Source: Faecenecus sp036648855 (GTDB taxonomy: Bacteria; Bacillota_I; Bacilli_A; RF39; UBA660). Taken from it: a stretch of DNA of 5,704 nucleotides. Below the pieces are notes generated by a model that was not told the origin of the DNA, made no database searches, and was given only the letters and a program-made list of their open reading frames with translations. Location of the stretch: contig JAVWCU010000052.1 in assembly GCA_036648855.1 (NCBI GenBank), forward strand, positions 1 to 5,704, in the 5' to 3' direction. How positions within the stretch are numbered: position 1 is the stretch's first letter; every line of letters starts with the position of its first letter. A program made the position numbers and the translations under genes. Shown here piece after piece: positions 1 to 5,704 of this stretch.

Positions 1-47
1 ATTAGTAAGTAATAACCCCCCCCCCCCGTTGGTTTACTATTAGTCAT
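1..47 (-). CDS. N-terminal fragment of an unidentified late phage gene, with a G12 tract in codons 7-11
   Basis: A reading frame starts at the ATG at 47-45 and is open to the window edge; the 15 visible codons read MTNSKPTGGGGYYLL. The start is supported by a strong AAGGAG site 8 bases upstream and by its position 14 bases after the stop of the preceding gene, so it is probably the next cistron of the same operon. Codons 7-11 (ACG, three GGG, GGT) contain twelve consecutive G. One G fewer would give MTNSKPTGGGVITY and then a TAA stop; one G more would give GGGGLLLTN and stay open to the edge. Expression could therefore depend on tract length. The product cannot be identified. Genes after the receptor-binding protein in such phages often encode further tail proteins, chaperones, holins or lysins, but nothing here chooses among them. 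The start is well supported; the reading frame after the tract is uncertain. Confidence 0.68.
   Translation of the reverse strand, partial: MTNSKPTGGGGYYLL
16..27 (-). repeat. G12 homopolymer tract (C12 on the plus strand) inside a start-proximal coding region
   Basis: Twelve uninterrupted C on the plus strand (G on the coding strand) lie about 20 bases downstream of a well-supported start codon. No comparable G/C run occurs elsewhere in this AT-rich window. Pure G tracts of this length are known to change length by slipped-strand mispairing and to switch genes on and off in several bacteria. Whether that happens here is inference. A homopolymer miscall is the main alternative. Confidence 0.9.
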
Positions 48-55
48 TTTCTTGT

Positions 56-61
56 CTCCTT
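56..61 (-). promoter_or_regulatory. Ribosome binding site AAGGAG of the G-tract gene
   Basis: AAGGAG on the minus strand is followed by an 8-base spacer (ACAAGAAA) and the ATG at 47-45. It lies wholly between the stop of the DUF859-type gene (62-64) and this start. It is the main reason for believing that a real gene begins here. Confidence 0.8.
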
Positions 62-1570
62 TCATTTATTTATGATCTCAAATAAAGGAACGGTATCAGT
101 TCCACATCTTATTGCAAATTCTTTTGCTTCAATTGTTCCTTTTTTTAAATTATTATTAGGAATTATTCCTACACCAACTATCTTTTTTTGTTTATTAAAT
201 GCAACAATTGGTTCTCCATCGCTAATTGTTAAATGTTTTTTAACCTCGCTGATTAAATTTGTATCACAACCGTCTGTTACTTTTAATATAACATTATATT
301 GTGTTCCAAAAATAAAACCAGTAACAGTATTACCAGTTTTTTTATTTTCAAAAGTTCCATCAGTTTTAATTAAAAATTTATCTGTTATATTTATCCATGT
401 TGTACCATTATCTATAGAATATTCAATCTTAGGTATAGTATTGGTCTTTGCACCAAAATTAGTAGGTGTATACGTTCCTTTTGCTATAATGTTAACCGTT
501 TCACTAACCCCTTCTTGTCTATCAAAAACAGCTTCATTAATTATAGGCTTAGCATATTCTTTAATATCAGCTGTCTTAGTTACCTGTTTATCATTTCCTC
601 TACTATCTACTGCTGTTATAATAATTATTCCACTATCTACTTCATTCACTGACATATTAACATCAGTTACAGCATAATTAACTTCATTTGATTTACTACC
701 AACATTAAGTCTATATTTTATAGCACTAGCACTCTTTAATGCAACCATTTTATTAACACTTGTTATTATAGTTTTTAATGATGAAATACCTTTTATTAGT
801 ACTTGATTATTACCAGTAAGTGTTTTACTAAGTATATTAGTATCCTCAAAAGTAAAATTATTAAATACTGGATTAGCATTAACTATTCTTAAATAGTATG
901 AATCACTTATAGACCAATTTGCTTCTTGTCCGTTTATTATTGTTGAGACAACTAGTCTTACCTGTAATTCATTTCCAGTGCACTTTTGCCTTAATAAATT
1001 TCTTTCTTCTTCTGTTAAAGCAAACCAGTATTTTCCCTGTGGTGGATATACATCGACTCTTCTATTTATACTTACACCACTAAACTCTATGCGTAAATTA
1101 ACTGGTAATTGTGCTGGGTTAAAATAAGCAATCAATGGAGATTCTTCATCTGTAAAATCACTTCCATATGAAAATGTAGCAAATCTATCAATTTTTGGTA
1201 AATTTACTGCCGTATTATTAATTAAATTATCAAAACCCCAATCAGACCAACCTGCAAGTATTATTTGACCATTGCCTTCATTATCATGATATTTAGAATA
1301 ATTAACACTTCCAATATAATATTGTTTTATATTAGGGCTTCCAACATGATTAACTGTTTTATAAAAGTAATTTCTATTTTCATATATTGCCCTATCATCT
1401 CTTGCTATATAATAATTAAGAGGTCCTGGATTATGACTTTCTACTGAATTTATTTGTAAATATAAACTTACATACGTATCAGTATAATTTTCAGTAATAT
1501 TAGTATTAAATGAATATTCCAAAAATATTCTTGTTTTATTGTTATTCCAATTACTATATATTCTAGCCAT
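62..1570 (-). CDS. DUF859-type phage minor structural protein, probable receptor-binding protein
   Basis: This complete 502-residue protein probably binds the host surface at the tail tip. It starts at ATG 1570-1568 with GAGGTG 8 bases upstream and ends with TGA at 62-64. The N-terminus (MARIYSNWNNNKTRIFLEYS, then alternating-hydrophobic strands to about residue 40) resembles the opening beta-sandwich of DUF859 tail proteins from streptococcal and related phages. Residues 235-345 carry the family pattern: NPVFNNFTFED, LTGNNQVLIKGISSL, and a VDSRGNDKQVTK strand near 321-332. A second repeat-like domain follows, with KPIINEAVFDRQEG near 341-354 and YSIDNGTTW near 384-392. The C-terminus, about 448-502, is the compact end domain of this family: ISDGEPIVAFNKQKKIVGVG, then a lysine- and glycine-containing turn and VPLFEIINK. 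No signal peptide, membrane segment or enzymatic motif is evident. It follows the hub gene, as expected for an adhesion module. The family call is from recognition of patterns, not from a search; it could also be described as an Ig-like tail fibre. Confidence 0.82.
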   Translation of the reverse strand: MARIYSNWNNNKTRIFLEYSFNTNITENYTDTYVSLYLQINSVESHNPGPLNYYIARDDRAIYENRNYFYKTVNHVGSPNIKQYYIGSVNYSKYHDNEGNGQIILAGWSDWGFDNLINNTAVNLPKIDRFATFSYGSDFTDEESPLIAYFNPAQLPVNLRIEFSGVSINRRVDVYPPQGKYWFALTEEERNLLRQKCTGNELQVRLVVSTIINGQEANWSISDSYYLRIVNANPVFNNFTFEDTNILSKTLTGNNQVLIKGISSLKTIITSVNKMVALKSASAIKYRLNVGSKSNEVNYAVTDVNMSVNEVDSGIIIITAVDSRGNDKQVTKTADIKEYAKPIINEAVFDRQEGVSETVNIIAKGTYTPTNFGAKTNTIPKIEYSIDNGTTWINITDKFLIKTDGTFENKKTGNTVTGFIFGTQYNVILKVTDGCDTNLISEVKKHLTISDGEPIVAFNKQKKIVGVGIIPNNNLKKGTIEAKEFAIRCGTDTVPLFEIINK

Positions 1571-1666
1571 TAATTAAACACCTCGCAGTATAACTTTGTA
1601 CTAATTTTAACAAAATAATTAATGAATTATATATTGTTTTTATATGTAAATTATTTTTATTTATAT
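1571..1666. other. AT-rich spacer between the hub gene and the receptor-binding gene
   Basis: This is the only sizeable non-coding gap within the minus-strand operon; the upstream genes overlap one another. It is almost pure A/T apart from the ribosome binding site near its end. On the minus strand it contains a TATAAT-like hexamer (about 1628-1633), but the nearest TTTACA (-35-like) is only 13 bases upstream of it, too short for a normal sigma-70/sigma-A promoter. A 7-base inverted repeat (1614-1620 with 1649-1655) is A/T only and has no GC stem or U-run, so it is not a credible terminator. Read-through from upstream is the simplest explanation for expression of the downstream gene. Confidence 0.6.
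1579..1584 (-). promoter_or_regulatory. Ribosome binding site GAGGTG of the DUF859-type gene
   Basis: GAGGTG on the minus strand is separated by 8 bases (TTTAATTA) from the ATG at 1570-1568. It is the only GC-containing element in the spacer and fixes the start of the receptor-binding gene. Confidence 0.8.
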
Positions 1667-3628
1667 TTAATGGATTAATAAGACATCATCTCCTTTTATA
1701 GTTTGTGTTCTAAAATTAAACGGAGTTATTTCTAAAGATTCGGCTTTAGTTTTTCCTAAAATAACTTTTCCTTGGCTAACCGTTATTAGAAGACCATTAA
1801 CATCTGTATCAACTACACTAAATCCTAGATTATTAATAATTACCTTAATGGGCTCATTGTCGCAAGTCACTTCTATACCATTATAATAAATAGTAAGAGC
1901 AGTTCCTAACATTTCACCCTTACCAGGCTCCCATGAACTACGTATATCAGTTGCTTTTACTATAAAATCTGTATACATTGAAAACAATTTTGCACTATTA
2001 TAATTACTTTCAAATTTATATGAAATACTGTTAGATTTAGCAATAAAAGTATAAACCACTTCTTTAAGTTTAGCTTCTTCTGTTGTATTTAAAATTACTA
2101 TATCTTCTAAGTTATTGAGAGTAAATTTAAAGTTATTTAGTGGATCATTTGAATATTTAAATGTAATTGTATAAGTATTACCTATTACAAACCCGTCCTC
2201 TTTTAAATGTTCTATTGTTTTATTATTAATTAGATAACCTGCACCACTAACGGTTTTACCTATTAATTCTGCCATATTTCCACTAACAATAGAGCCTGTT
2301 CCCGTCTCATTATATAATTCTAGTCCACGCAGTCCAACGGAGTTTCTAAACATATTAGGTCCTCCTGATATATTAACAGATTGTCTAATTGCATTAATAC
2401 TTAATTGTATTTCTGCTAATTTCTGTATCTGTAAATTTAACAATGTAGTAGTATCTTCAACTTTTGTATTAACTGAATTTACATTCTGTGTAACTTGTGT
2501 GATTTTTGTTCCTTGTTCATCTGTAGCTGTTACTAGACCAGTAATTACCTGATTTTGTTTATCAACATTCAAATTTGTTTTATTTATTTTTCTATCTGTC
2601 TCTGAAGCCTTTGAATATTCAGTTTTTGACATAGTTGGTATATTTGATTCGCATAATTCATTTAACCCCTGGGTTATTTGAATATTATCTTGCAATAAAA
2701 TAGTTTTGTAACTGATTCCTGTTATTGGGTCTTTCACTGTAAAAATGTCACATACTTCTTGATAGCAAACTCCAAAGCTCTCAAATTGAAAAGGATAATA
2801 CTTAACACCATTTATTGAATTAAACATATCTATAATAAAATCATCTCTATTTTTATTTAACATTTGATTATTTTCTATTTTAATCTCTGTTAAACCATTT
2901 GCTGATATACTTACATCATCTTTTCTAAATATATTATCTTCTTGTGGAGTTCTCGCTAGAACTAAAGAATTTATTGGACCATATTGCTTGTTAACTGAAA
3001 ACTTTCTTAAATTAAAATCTATAATTTCATTTGTTTCAGTCAGATAAATAAAATGAAGTTTATTATCTGATAAGAAACCAACTACACTTACAGAAACTTG
3101 TGCTAATTCATCTAAAATATCTCTAAAATAATATGTTTTATCATATTTTTCTTCAGTTATCATTTTTGAGCTATTAATAAAGGAAGTATTAAATAAAGTC
3201 CACCCTAATCTCGTGCAAATTGCTTTTACATAATCTATAACCGAAATCGGATATGTTAGTTTTAGATCATAAGGTATCATGGATTTAAGCATTAAATCGT
3301 AGCACTCCAATTTTGAAGTCTTGGTATCTAATATCTTTTCCTGTTCTTTTACTATAAAATTTCCGTAAGATATAAATTCATAAGTATCTTTATAATTTTC
3401 TGCAACTCCAAATTGTACCTCAAGACTTTTACCTTTTAAATCACTTTGATTTAATAATTCAATATCGCATTGTCTCATGTAACTTTTAAATAAATCTGCT
3501 TTATATGAATAATCGACTGAAACTATATTTTCTTTAGAATATACCATTGTGTTGTCTATAATTTTTGCTGAAATTAATTTACCATTTGTTTTTATTGCAT
3601 TTTTAAACTTGTTATTAACTATTTTCAT
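1667..3628 (-). CDS. Tail hub / baseplate protein (Tal or gp27-like) with coiled coil and C-terminal beta-rich domain
   Basis: This 653-residue protein probably caps the tail tube and carries tail-tip binding domains. Residues 1-330 look like the N-terminal hub fold of Firmicutes phage tail-tip proteins: short beta strands, a YSYKADLFKSYMRQCDIELL segment near 40-59, GNFIVKEQEKILDTKTSKLE near 89-108, and the helix ISVIDYVKAICTRLGW at 128-143. Residues 335-418 (TEYSKASETDRKINKTNLNV onward) are polar with regularly spaced I/V/L and suggest a trimeric coiled coil. Residues 420-570 begin GGPNMFRNS and end near ATDIRSSWEPGKGE, a layout common in jelly-roll, carbohydrate-binding-like domains of phage tail proteins. 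Residues 571-653 form a beta-rich end domain. No peptidase or lysozyme signature was recognised. Its ATG lies in an ATGA overlap with the upstream gene and has GAGGT 7 bases upstream. The role is well supported by order and architecture; the C-terminal domain assignment is tentative. Confidence 0.82.
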   Translation of the reverse strand: MKIVNNKFKNAIKTNGKLISAKIIDNTMVYSKENIVSVDYSYKADLFKSYMRQCDIELLNQSDLKGKSLEVQFGVAENYKDTYEFISYGNFIVKEQEKILDTKTSKLECYDLMLKSMIPYDLKLTYPISVIDYVKAICTRLGWTLFNTSFINSSKMITEEKYDKTYYFRDILDELAQVSVSVVGFLSDNKLHFIYLTETNEIIDFNLRKFSVNKQYGPINSLVLARTPQEDNIFRKDDVSISANGLTEIKIENNQMLNKNRDDFIIDMFNSINGVKYYPFQFESFGVCYQEVCDIFTVKDPITGISYKTILLQDNIQITQGLNELCESNIPTMSKTEYSKASETDRKINKTNLNVDKQNQVITGLVTATDEQGTKITQVTQNVNSVNTKVEDTTTLLNLQIQKLAEIQLSINAIRQSVNISGGPNMFRNSVGLRGLELYNETGTGSIVSGNMAELIGKTVSGAGYLINNKTIEHLKEDGFVIGNTYTITFKYSNDPLNNFKFTLNNLEDIVILNTTEEAKLKEVVYTFIAKSNSISYKFESNYNSAKLFSMYTDFIVKATDIRSSWEPGKGEMLGTALTIYYNGIEVTCDNEPIKVIINNLGFSVVDTDVNGLLITVSQGKVILGKTKAESLEITPFNFRTQTIKGDDVLLIH

Positions 3629-4005
3629 ACTGATGACCTCGGGTTATTCGCTATTATAGAAAACTGTATAGGTTTATGTGACATATCTTTTTTTCTATTT
3701 AATGAATCTGTAATATCTCCAAAATAAAAAGACTCTGTTATAGCCCTTTTAAATTCTGTATCATAATATGTTACACTACCATTTGCTTTGTTTACTAAAG
3801 AAAGAAATATACTCATCTCATCTTCTGTCATTTTCCCAACATTTAATACTATTTTAGGGAAAATTCCAACTAAAGTTCCACCGTTTCTTCCGTCCATTCC
3901 TCTACCAGAATCACTGCTCCATATCTTTGCATATGTTAAACCATAATTTATTATCTTGTCAATTTTTTTATTATCTATTCTTATTAAATCACCATTATAA
4001 ACCAT
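3625..4005 (-). CDS. Small tail protein in the distal-tail position, DUF6711-like
   Basis: This 126-residue protein lies between the tape measure and hub genes, where Firmicutes siphoviruses normally encode the distal tail protein that joins tube to tail tip. Visible features are an N-terminal beta-strand start (MVYNGDLIRIDNKKI), a GRGMDGRNGGTLVGIFPKI turn-and-strand segment at 34-52, a predicted short helix (MTEDEMSIFLSLVNKANG, 59-76), then SVTYYDTEFKRAITESFYFG (77-96). This layout resembles the short phage proteins grouped as DUF6711; that name is from recollection of the pattern and is less certain than the structural role. It is about half the length of a classical Dit. Its ATG overlaps the tape measure stop by one base (TAATG), and its own TGA overlaps the hub start (ATGA), so the three genes are probably translated in a coupled way. 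No signal peptide, membrane segment or enzyme motif is visible. Confidence 0.75.
   Translation of the reverse strand: MVYNGDLIRIDNKKIDKIINYGLTYAKIWSSDSGRGMDGRNGGTLVGIFPKIVLNVGKMTEDEMSIFLSLVNKANGSVTYYDTEFKRAITESFYFGDITDSLNRKKDMSHKPIQFSIIANNPRSSV
3636..3640 (-). promoter_or_regulatory. Ribosome binding site GAGGT of the hub gene
   Basis: GAGGT on the minus strand lies 7 bases upstream of the ATG at 3628-3626, inside the final codons of the preceding gene. With the ATGA stop/start overlap it supports both direct initiation and re-initiation by ribosomes that finish the upstream gene. Confidence 0.72.
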
Positions 4006-4010
4006 TATAA
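3991..4010 (-). repeat. Perfect 10-base tandem duplication across the start of the small tail gene
   Basis: ACCATTATAA occurs twice in direct succession on the plus strand, giving TTATAATGGT twice on the coding strand. The copy nearer the ribosome binding site contains the TAATG stop/start junction. The second copy supplies another ATG 10 bases downstream in a different frame, which would stop after three codons (Met-Val-Ile). The first ATG has the correct spacing to TGGAGGT and gives the long frame, so it is taken as the start. Confidence 0.7.
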
Positions 4011-5704
4011 TACACCTCCATTATATGCAAATTCTTGTTTCTTTATAGTATCAATTACATATTGTGCTAAAAGTTTTCCATTCGGCAAATATATTGGAAC
4101 TGTTAAATTGCCACTATTTCTTGAAGATATTTTATCTGCTAAATTATCCATCCATTCAGTATTATTTTCAAGAGGTAAAACAGCCTCTCTTCCTGCCTCT
4201 CCAATTATTGCTTGAGTTGGTTGCATAGCAATGCCACCTTTTGCAAGTCGAGGTATTCTTATATTTTTAAAATCAACACTAGGAAGCAATGAAATTTCAA
4301 TACCAGGTATATCATTGACTTTTCTTATTATCTTATTAATTCCTCTCAAAGGAGCATTAATCATTCCTTCAAAAGCATTTATTAAAAAATTAATCATTGT
4401 CTCTATACCGGTAATAATCCCGTTTGGAATAGTTTTGGTAAACGTTTGTACAAACCAATCCTTAATTTCTGTGAATTTTGTATAAAGCCAATCGCCAATT
4501 TTATTAAATGTTGTTTGAAACCAGTTCTTCATTTTTTGGCCTGCTGTTTGGTATTCATCTGGATTCATTCCGTTTTTAATGTCATTTGGTAAATCTTCCA
4601 TAAATGTTTTTTGTGATGCATCGCTCATTCTAGACATACTTTTTTCTATTAAGTCTCTTGCTTCATCTGCACTTATTTCCCCTTTTTTATATGCATCTAT
4701 TACAGATTTTTTGTAATCATTATAGTTTCCAGTTTCCGCGGCAATCGCTAACTGGTTATCAAAAGACGCAAGAGTTTCCTTTTTCTTTGCTTCACTCAAT
4801 TTTTCTGTAGAAGTTTTAAGTTTTATTTGTGCTTCATCATTTGCCAAATATGCTTTATATACTTCTTGCTGTTTAACAGTCATGTTTGCATAATCTAATG
4901 TTCCTGCCTGTACTTTATTAAATAAGTCTTGCCCACTTATTCCAGCATCTTTTTCTGCGTTTTTTAAATTTTCAAAAGCTGTTTTTGAACTATCAACTGC
5001 TGATATATAATCATTATTAGCGTTTTTATATTCTTCTTGTGCAGTTTTTAAATCATTTAATGCATCTTTCGTACTTTTAATTGCATCTTTTTCACTAACA
5101 AATATTGCAATAAGTGCTCCAATTGATATAATAAAAGCAGTGACTCCAGCAATAACTTTAGAAGCACCCATTGTTGCACCTGCCCACATTGCTGTGAAAG
5201 CAACTCCTAAACTAATGACTGCAATTGATAATACTCCTATTGATAAAGTAATAATTTTTTGCATTTTACTCATTTCAGACCAATTATTATTAACTTTCTT
5301 TATAGTCTCATATAAAGTTACAACACCACCAGTAATTAAAGTTAATCCTGACATTAAAATGTCTGTATTTCCTTTTAATGATGTAGAACCTTTTTTATCT
5401 CTTAATGCCATTGTTAATAGTTTCCATTGATATCTAAATTTTTCTAATTGTTCTAAAGCAAACTTTATACCTTTTAAGGCAAATAAAGTTACCATACTTG
5501 CTATCAGTCCCTTAACCAATGGTAAAAGATCATTAATTATTTTTTTCATGCTATTAAAATTTTCCAAAGAATTATTTCCAATATTAAATTCTCCCCCTGT
5601 ATTTTCTAATAATGAACTTGATGTAGAACCCCCAATACTTGATTTTTCTGTACTATTGTCACTTAAAATATTCATTTCATCAAATCCAGCAAGAGATTTT
5701 TTTA
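4005..5704 (-). CDS. Phage tail tape measure protein, C-terminal part (start outside the window)
   Basis: This protein sets tail length and fills the tail tube before DNA ejection. The frame stays open to the window edge: nine codons before the first ATG (5675-5673) join it to give KKSLAGFDEMNILSD, the SLAGFDExNxLSD motif found inside tape measure proteins of Firmicutes phages. That ATG is thus internal and lacks a ribosome binding site. Numbered from it: hydrophobic segments near 46-70, 105-122, 140-166 and 173-193, typical of the membrane-active part; a charged, coiled-coil-like stretch at 195-300; tryptophans at 385, 396 and 407, each followed by a large hydrophobic residue, an 11-residue repeat known in this family; and a glycine-rich C-terminal signature, IPRLAKGGIAMQPTQAIIGE from 474, then AGREAVLPLENNTEWMDNLA at 494-513. 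The end (YNGGVL, TAA) encodes the ribosome binding site of the next gene. The number of residues missing upstream is unknown. The family call is very secure. Confidence 0.95.
   Translation of the reverse strand, partial: KKSLAGFDEMNILSDNSTEKSSIGGSTSSSLLENTGGEFNIGNNSLENFNSMKKIINDLLPLVKGLIASMVTLFALKGIKFALEQLEKFRYQWKLLTMALRDKKGSTSLKGNTDILMSGLTLITGGVVTLYETIKKVNNNWSEMSKMQKIITLSIGVLSIAVISLGVAFTAMWAGATMGASKVIAGVTAFIISIGALIAIFVSEKDAIKSTKDALNDLKTAQEEYKNANNDYISAVDSSKTAFENLKNAEKDAGISGQDLFNKVQAGTLDYANMTVKQQEVYKAYLANDEAQIKLKTSTEKLSEAKKKETLASFDNQLAIAAETGNYNDYKKSVIDAYKKGEISADEARDLIEKSMSRMSDASQKTFMEDLPNDIKNGMNPDEYQTAGQKMKNWFQTTFNKIGDWLYTKFTEIKDWFVQTFTKTIPNGIITGIETMINFLINAFEGMINAPLRGINKIIRKVNDIPGIEISLLPSVDFKNIRIPRLAKGGIAMQPTQAIIGEAGREAVLPLENNTEWMDNLADKISSRNSGNLTVPIYLPNGKLLAQYVIDTIKKQEFAYNGGVL
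4014..4020 (-). promoter_or_regulatory. Ribosome binding site TGGAGGT of the small tail gene, inside the tape measure coding end
   Basis: TGGAGGT on the minus strand lies 8 bases upstream of the ATG at 4005-4003. It overlaps the Asn-Gly-Gly codons near the tape measure C-terminus, so the same bases encode protein and direct initiation. The close match to the 16S anti-Shine-Dalgarno supports a Firmicutes-type host. Confidence 0.85.

Noticed and set aside
140..189. Two T7 (A7 on the coding strand) runs as further slippage tracts
   Set aside because: Runs of this length are common in AT-rich coding DNA; both encode ordinary lysine pairs and neither is near a start codon.
72..677. Long plus-strand open frame antisense to the receptor-binding gene
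   Set aside because: It is opposite a well-supported gene, has no ribosome binding site, and its product is a low-complexity hydrophobic string, as expected from the complement of AT-rich coding DNA.
1265..1447. Short plus-strand open frame rich in isoleucine
   Set aside because: It is a shadow of the DUF859-type gene with no ribosome binding site and no recognisable features.
1614..1655. Inverted repeat AATAATT/AATTATT as a terminator after the hub gene
   Set aside because: The stem has only A/T pairs over 7 bases, the loop is long and no U-run follows, so it would not be stable.
1610..1660. Possible promoter in the spacer: TTTACA and a TATAAT-like hexamer on the minus strand
   Set aside because: The spacing is about 13 bases, too short, and such hexamers are expected by chance in almost pure A/T DNA.
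1667..3628. Peptidoglycan hydrolase or endopeptidase activity in the hub protein
   Set aside because: Many related tail-tip proteins carry one, but no catalytic motif of a known lytic family is recognisable here.
4231..4485. Plus-strand open frame opposite the tape measure C-terminus
   Set aside because: It lies opposite the most conserved part of the tape measure gene and has no start signal.
5140..5430. Plus-strand open frame opposite the hydrophobic part of the tape measure gene
   Set aside because: It is an antisense shadow with no ribosome binding site; its apparent hydrophobic content reflects the base composition of the opposite strand.
5673..5675. ATG as the start of a 556-residue tape measure protein
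   Set aside because: The frame is open upstream, a conserved motif crosses this ATG and no ribosome binding site precedes it.

Overview
This window looks like part of the late structural region of a tailed phage or prophage, specifically the tail-tip and host-recognition module of a siphovirus-like particle. The DNA is strongly AT-rich, genes start with strong Shine-Dalgarno sites (TGGAGGT, GAGGTG, AAGGAG), and TGA is used as a stop. The protein families resemble those of phages of low-GC Gram-positive bacteria (Clostridia or Bacilli type). The exact host cannot be read from the sequence, and integrated prophage cannot be told from free phage because no integrase, att site or host gene is present.

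All genes lie on the minus strand, so transcription runs from position 5704 towards 1. In that order: (1) the C-terminal part of a tail tape measure protein, 5704-4005, whose start lies outside the window; (2) a small 126-residue protein in the distal-tail slot, 4005-3625; (3) a 653-residue tail hub or baseplate protein with a central coiled coil and a C-terminal beta-rich, possibly carbohydrate-binding part, 3628-1667; (4) a 96-base AT-rich spacer; (5) a 502-residue DUF859-type minor structural protein, probably the receptor-binding protein, 1570-62; (6) the first 15 codons of a further gene, 47 to the window edge. Genes 1 to 3 overlap as TAATG and ATGA junctions, which suggests translational coupling. 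Gene 6 starts 14 bases after the stop of gene 5.

Together the genes describe the tail tip: the tape measure sets tube length, the small protein and the hub close the tube, and the hub C-terminus and DUF859-type protein contact the cell surface. The most unusual feature is an uninterrupted run of 12 G (minus strand) at codons 7-11 of gene 6, directly after the probable receptor-binding gene. A pure G12 tract just inside a start codon, in DNA this AT-rich, is the hallmark of a slipped-strand contingency locus, so gene 6 may be phase-variable. This is inference: only 15 codons are visible, and a sequencing error in the homopolymer is possible.

No RNA gene, CRISPR array, insertion sequence, convincing promoter or intrinsic terminator was found.
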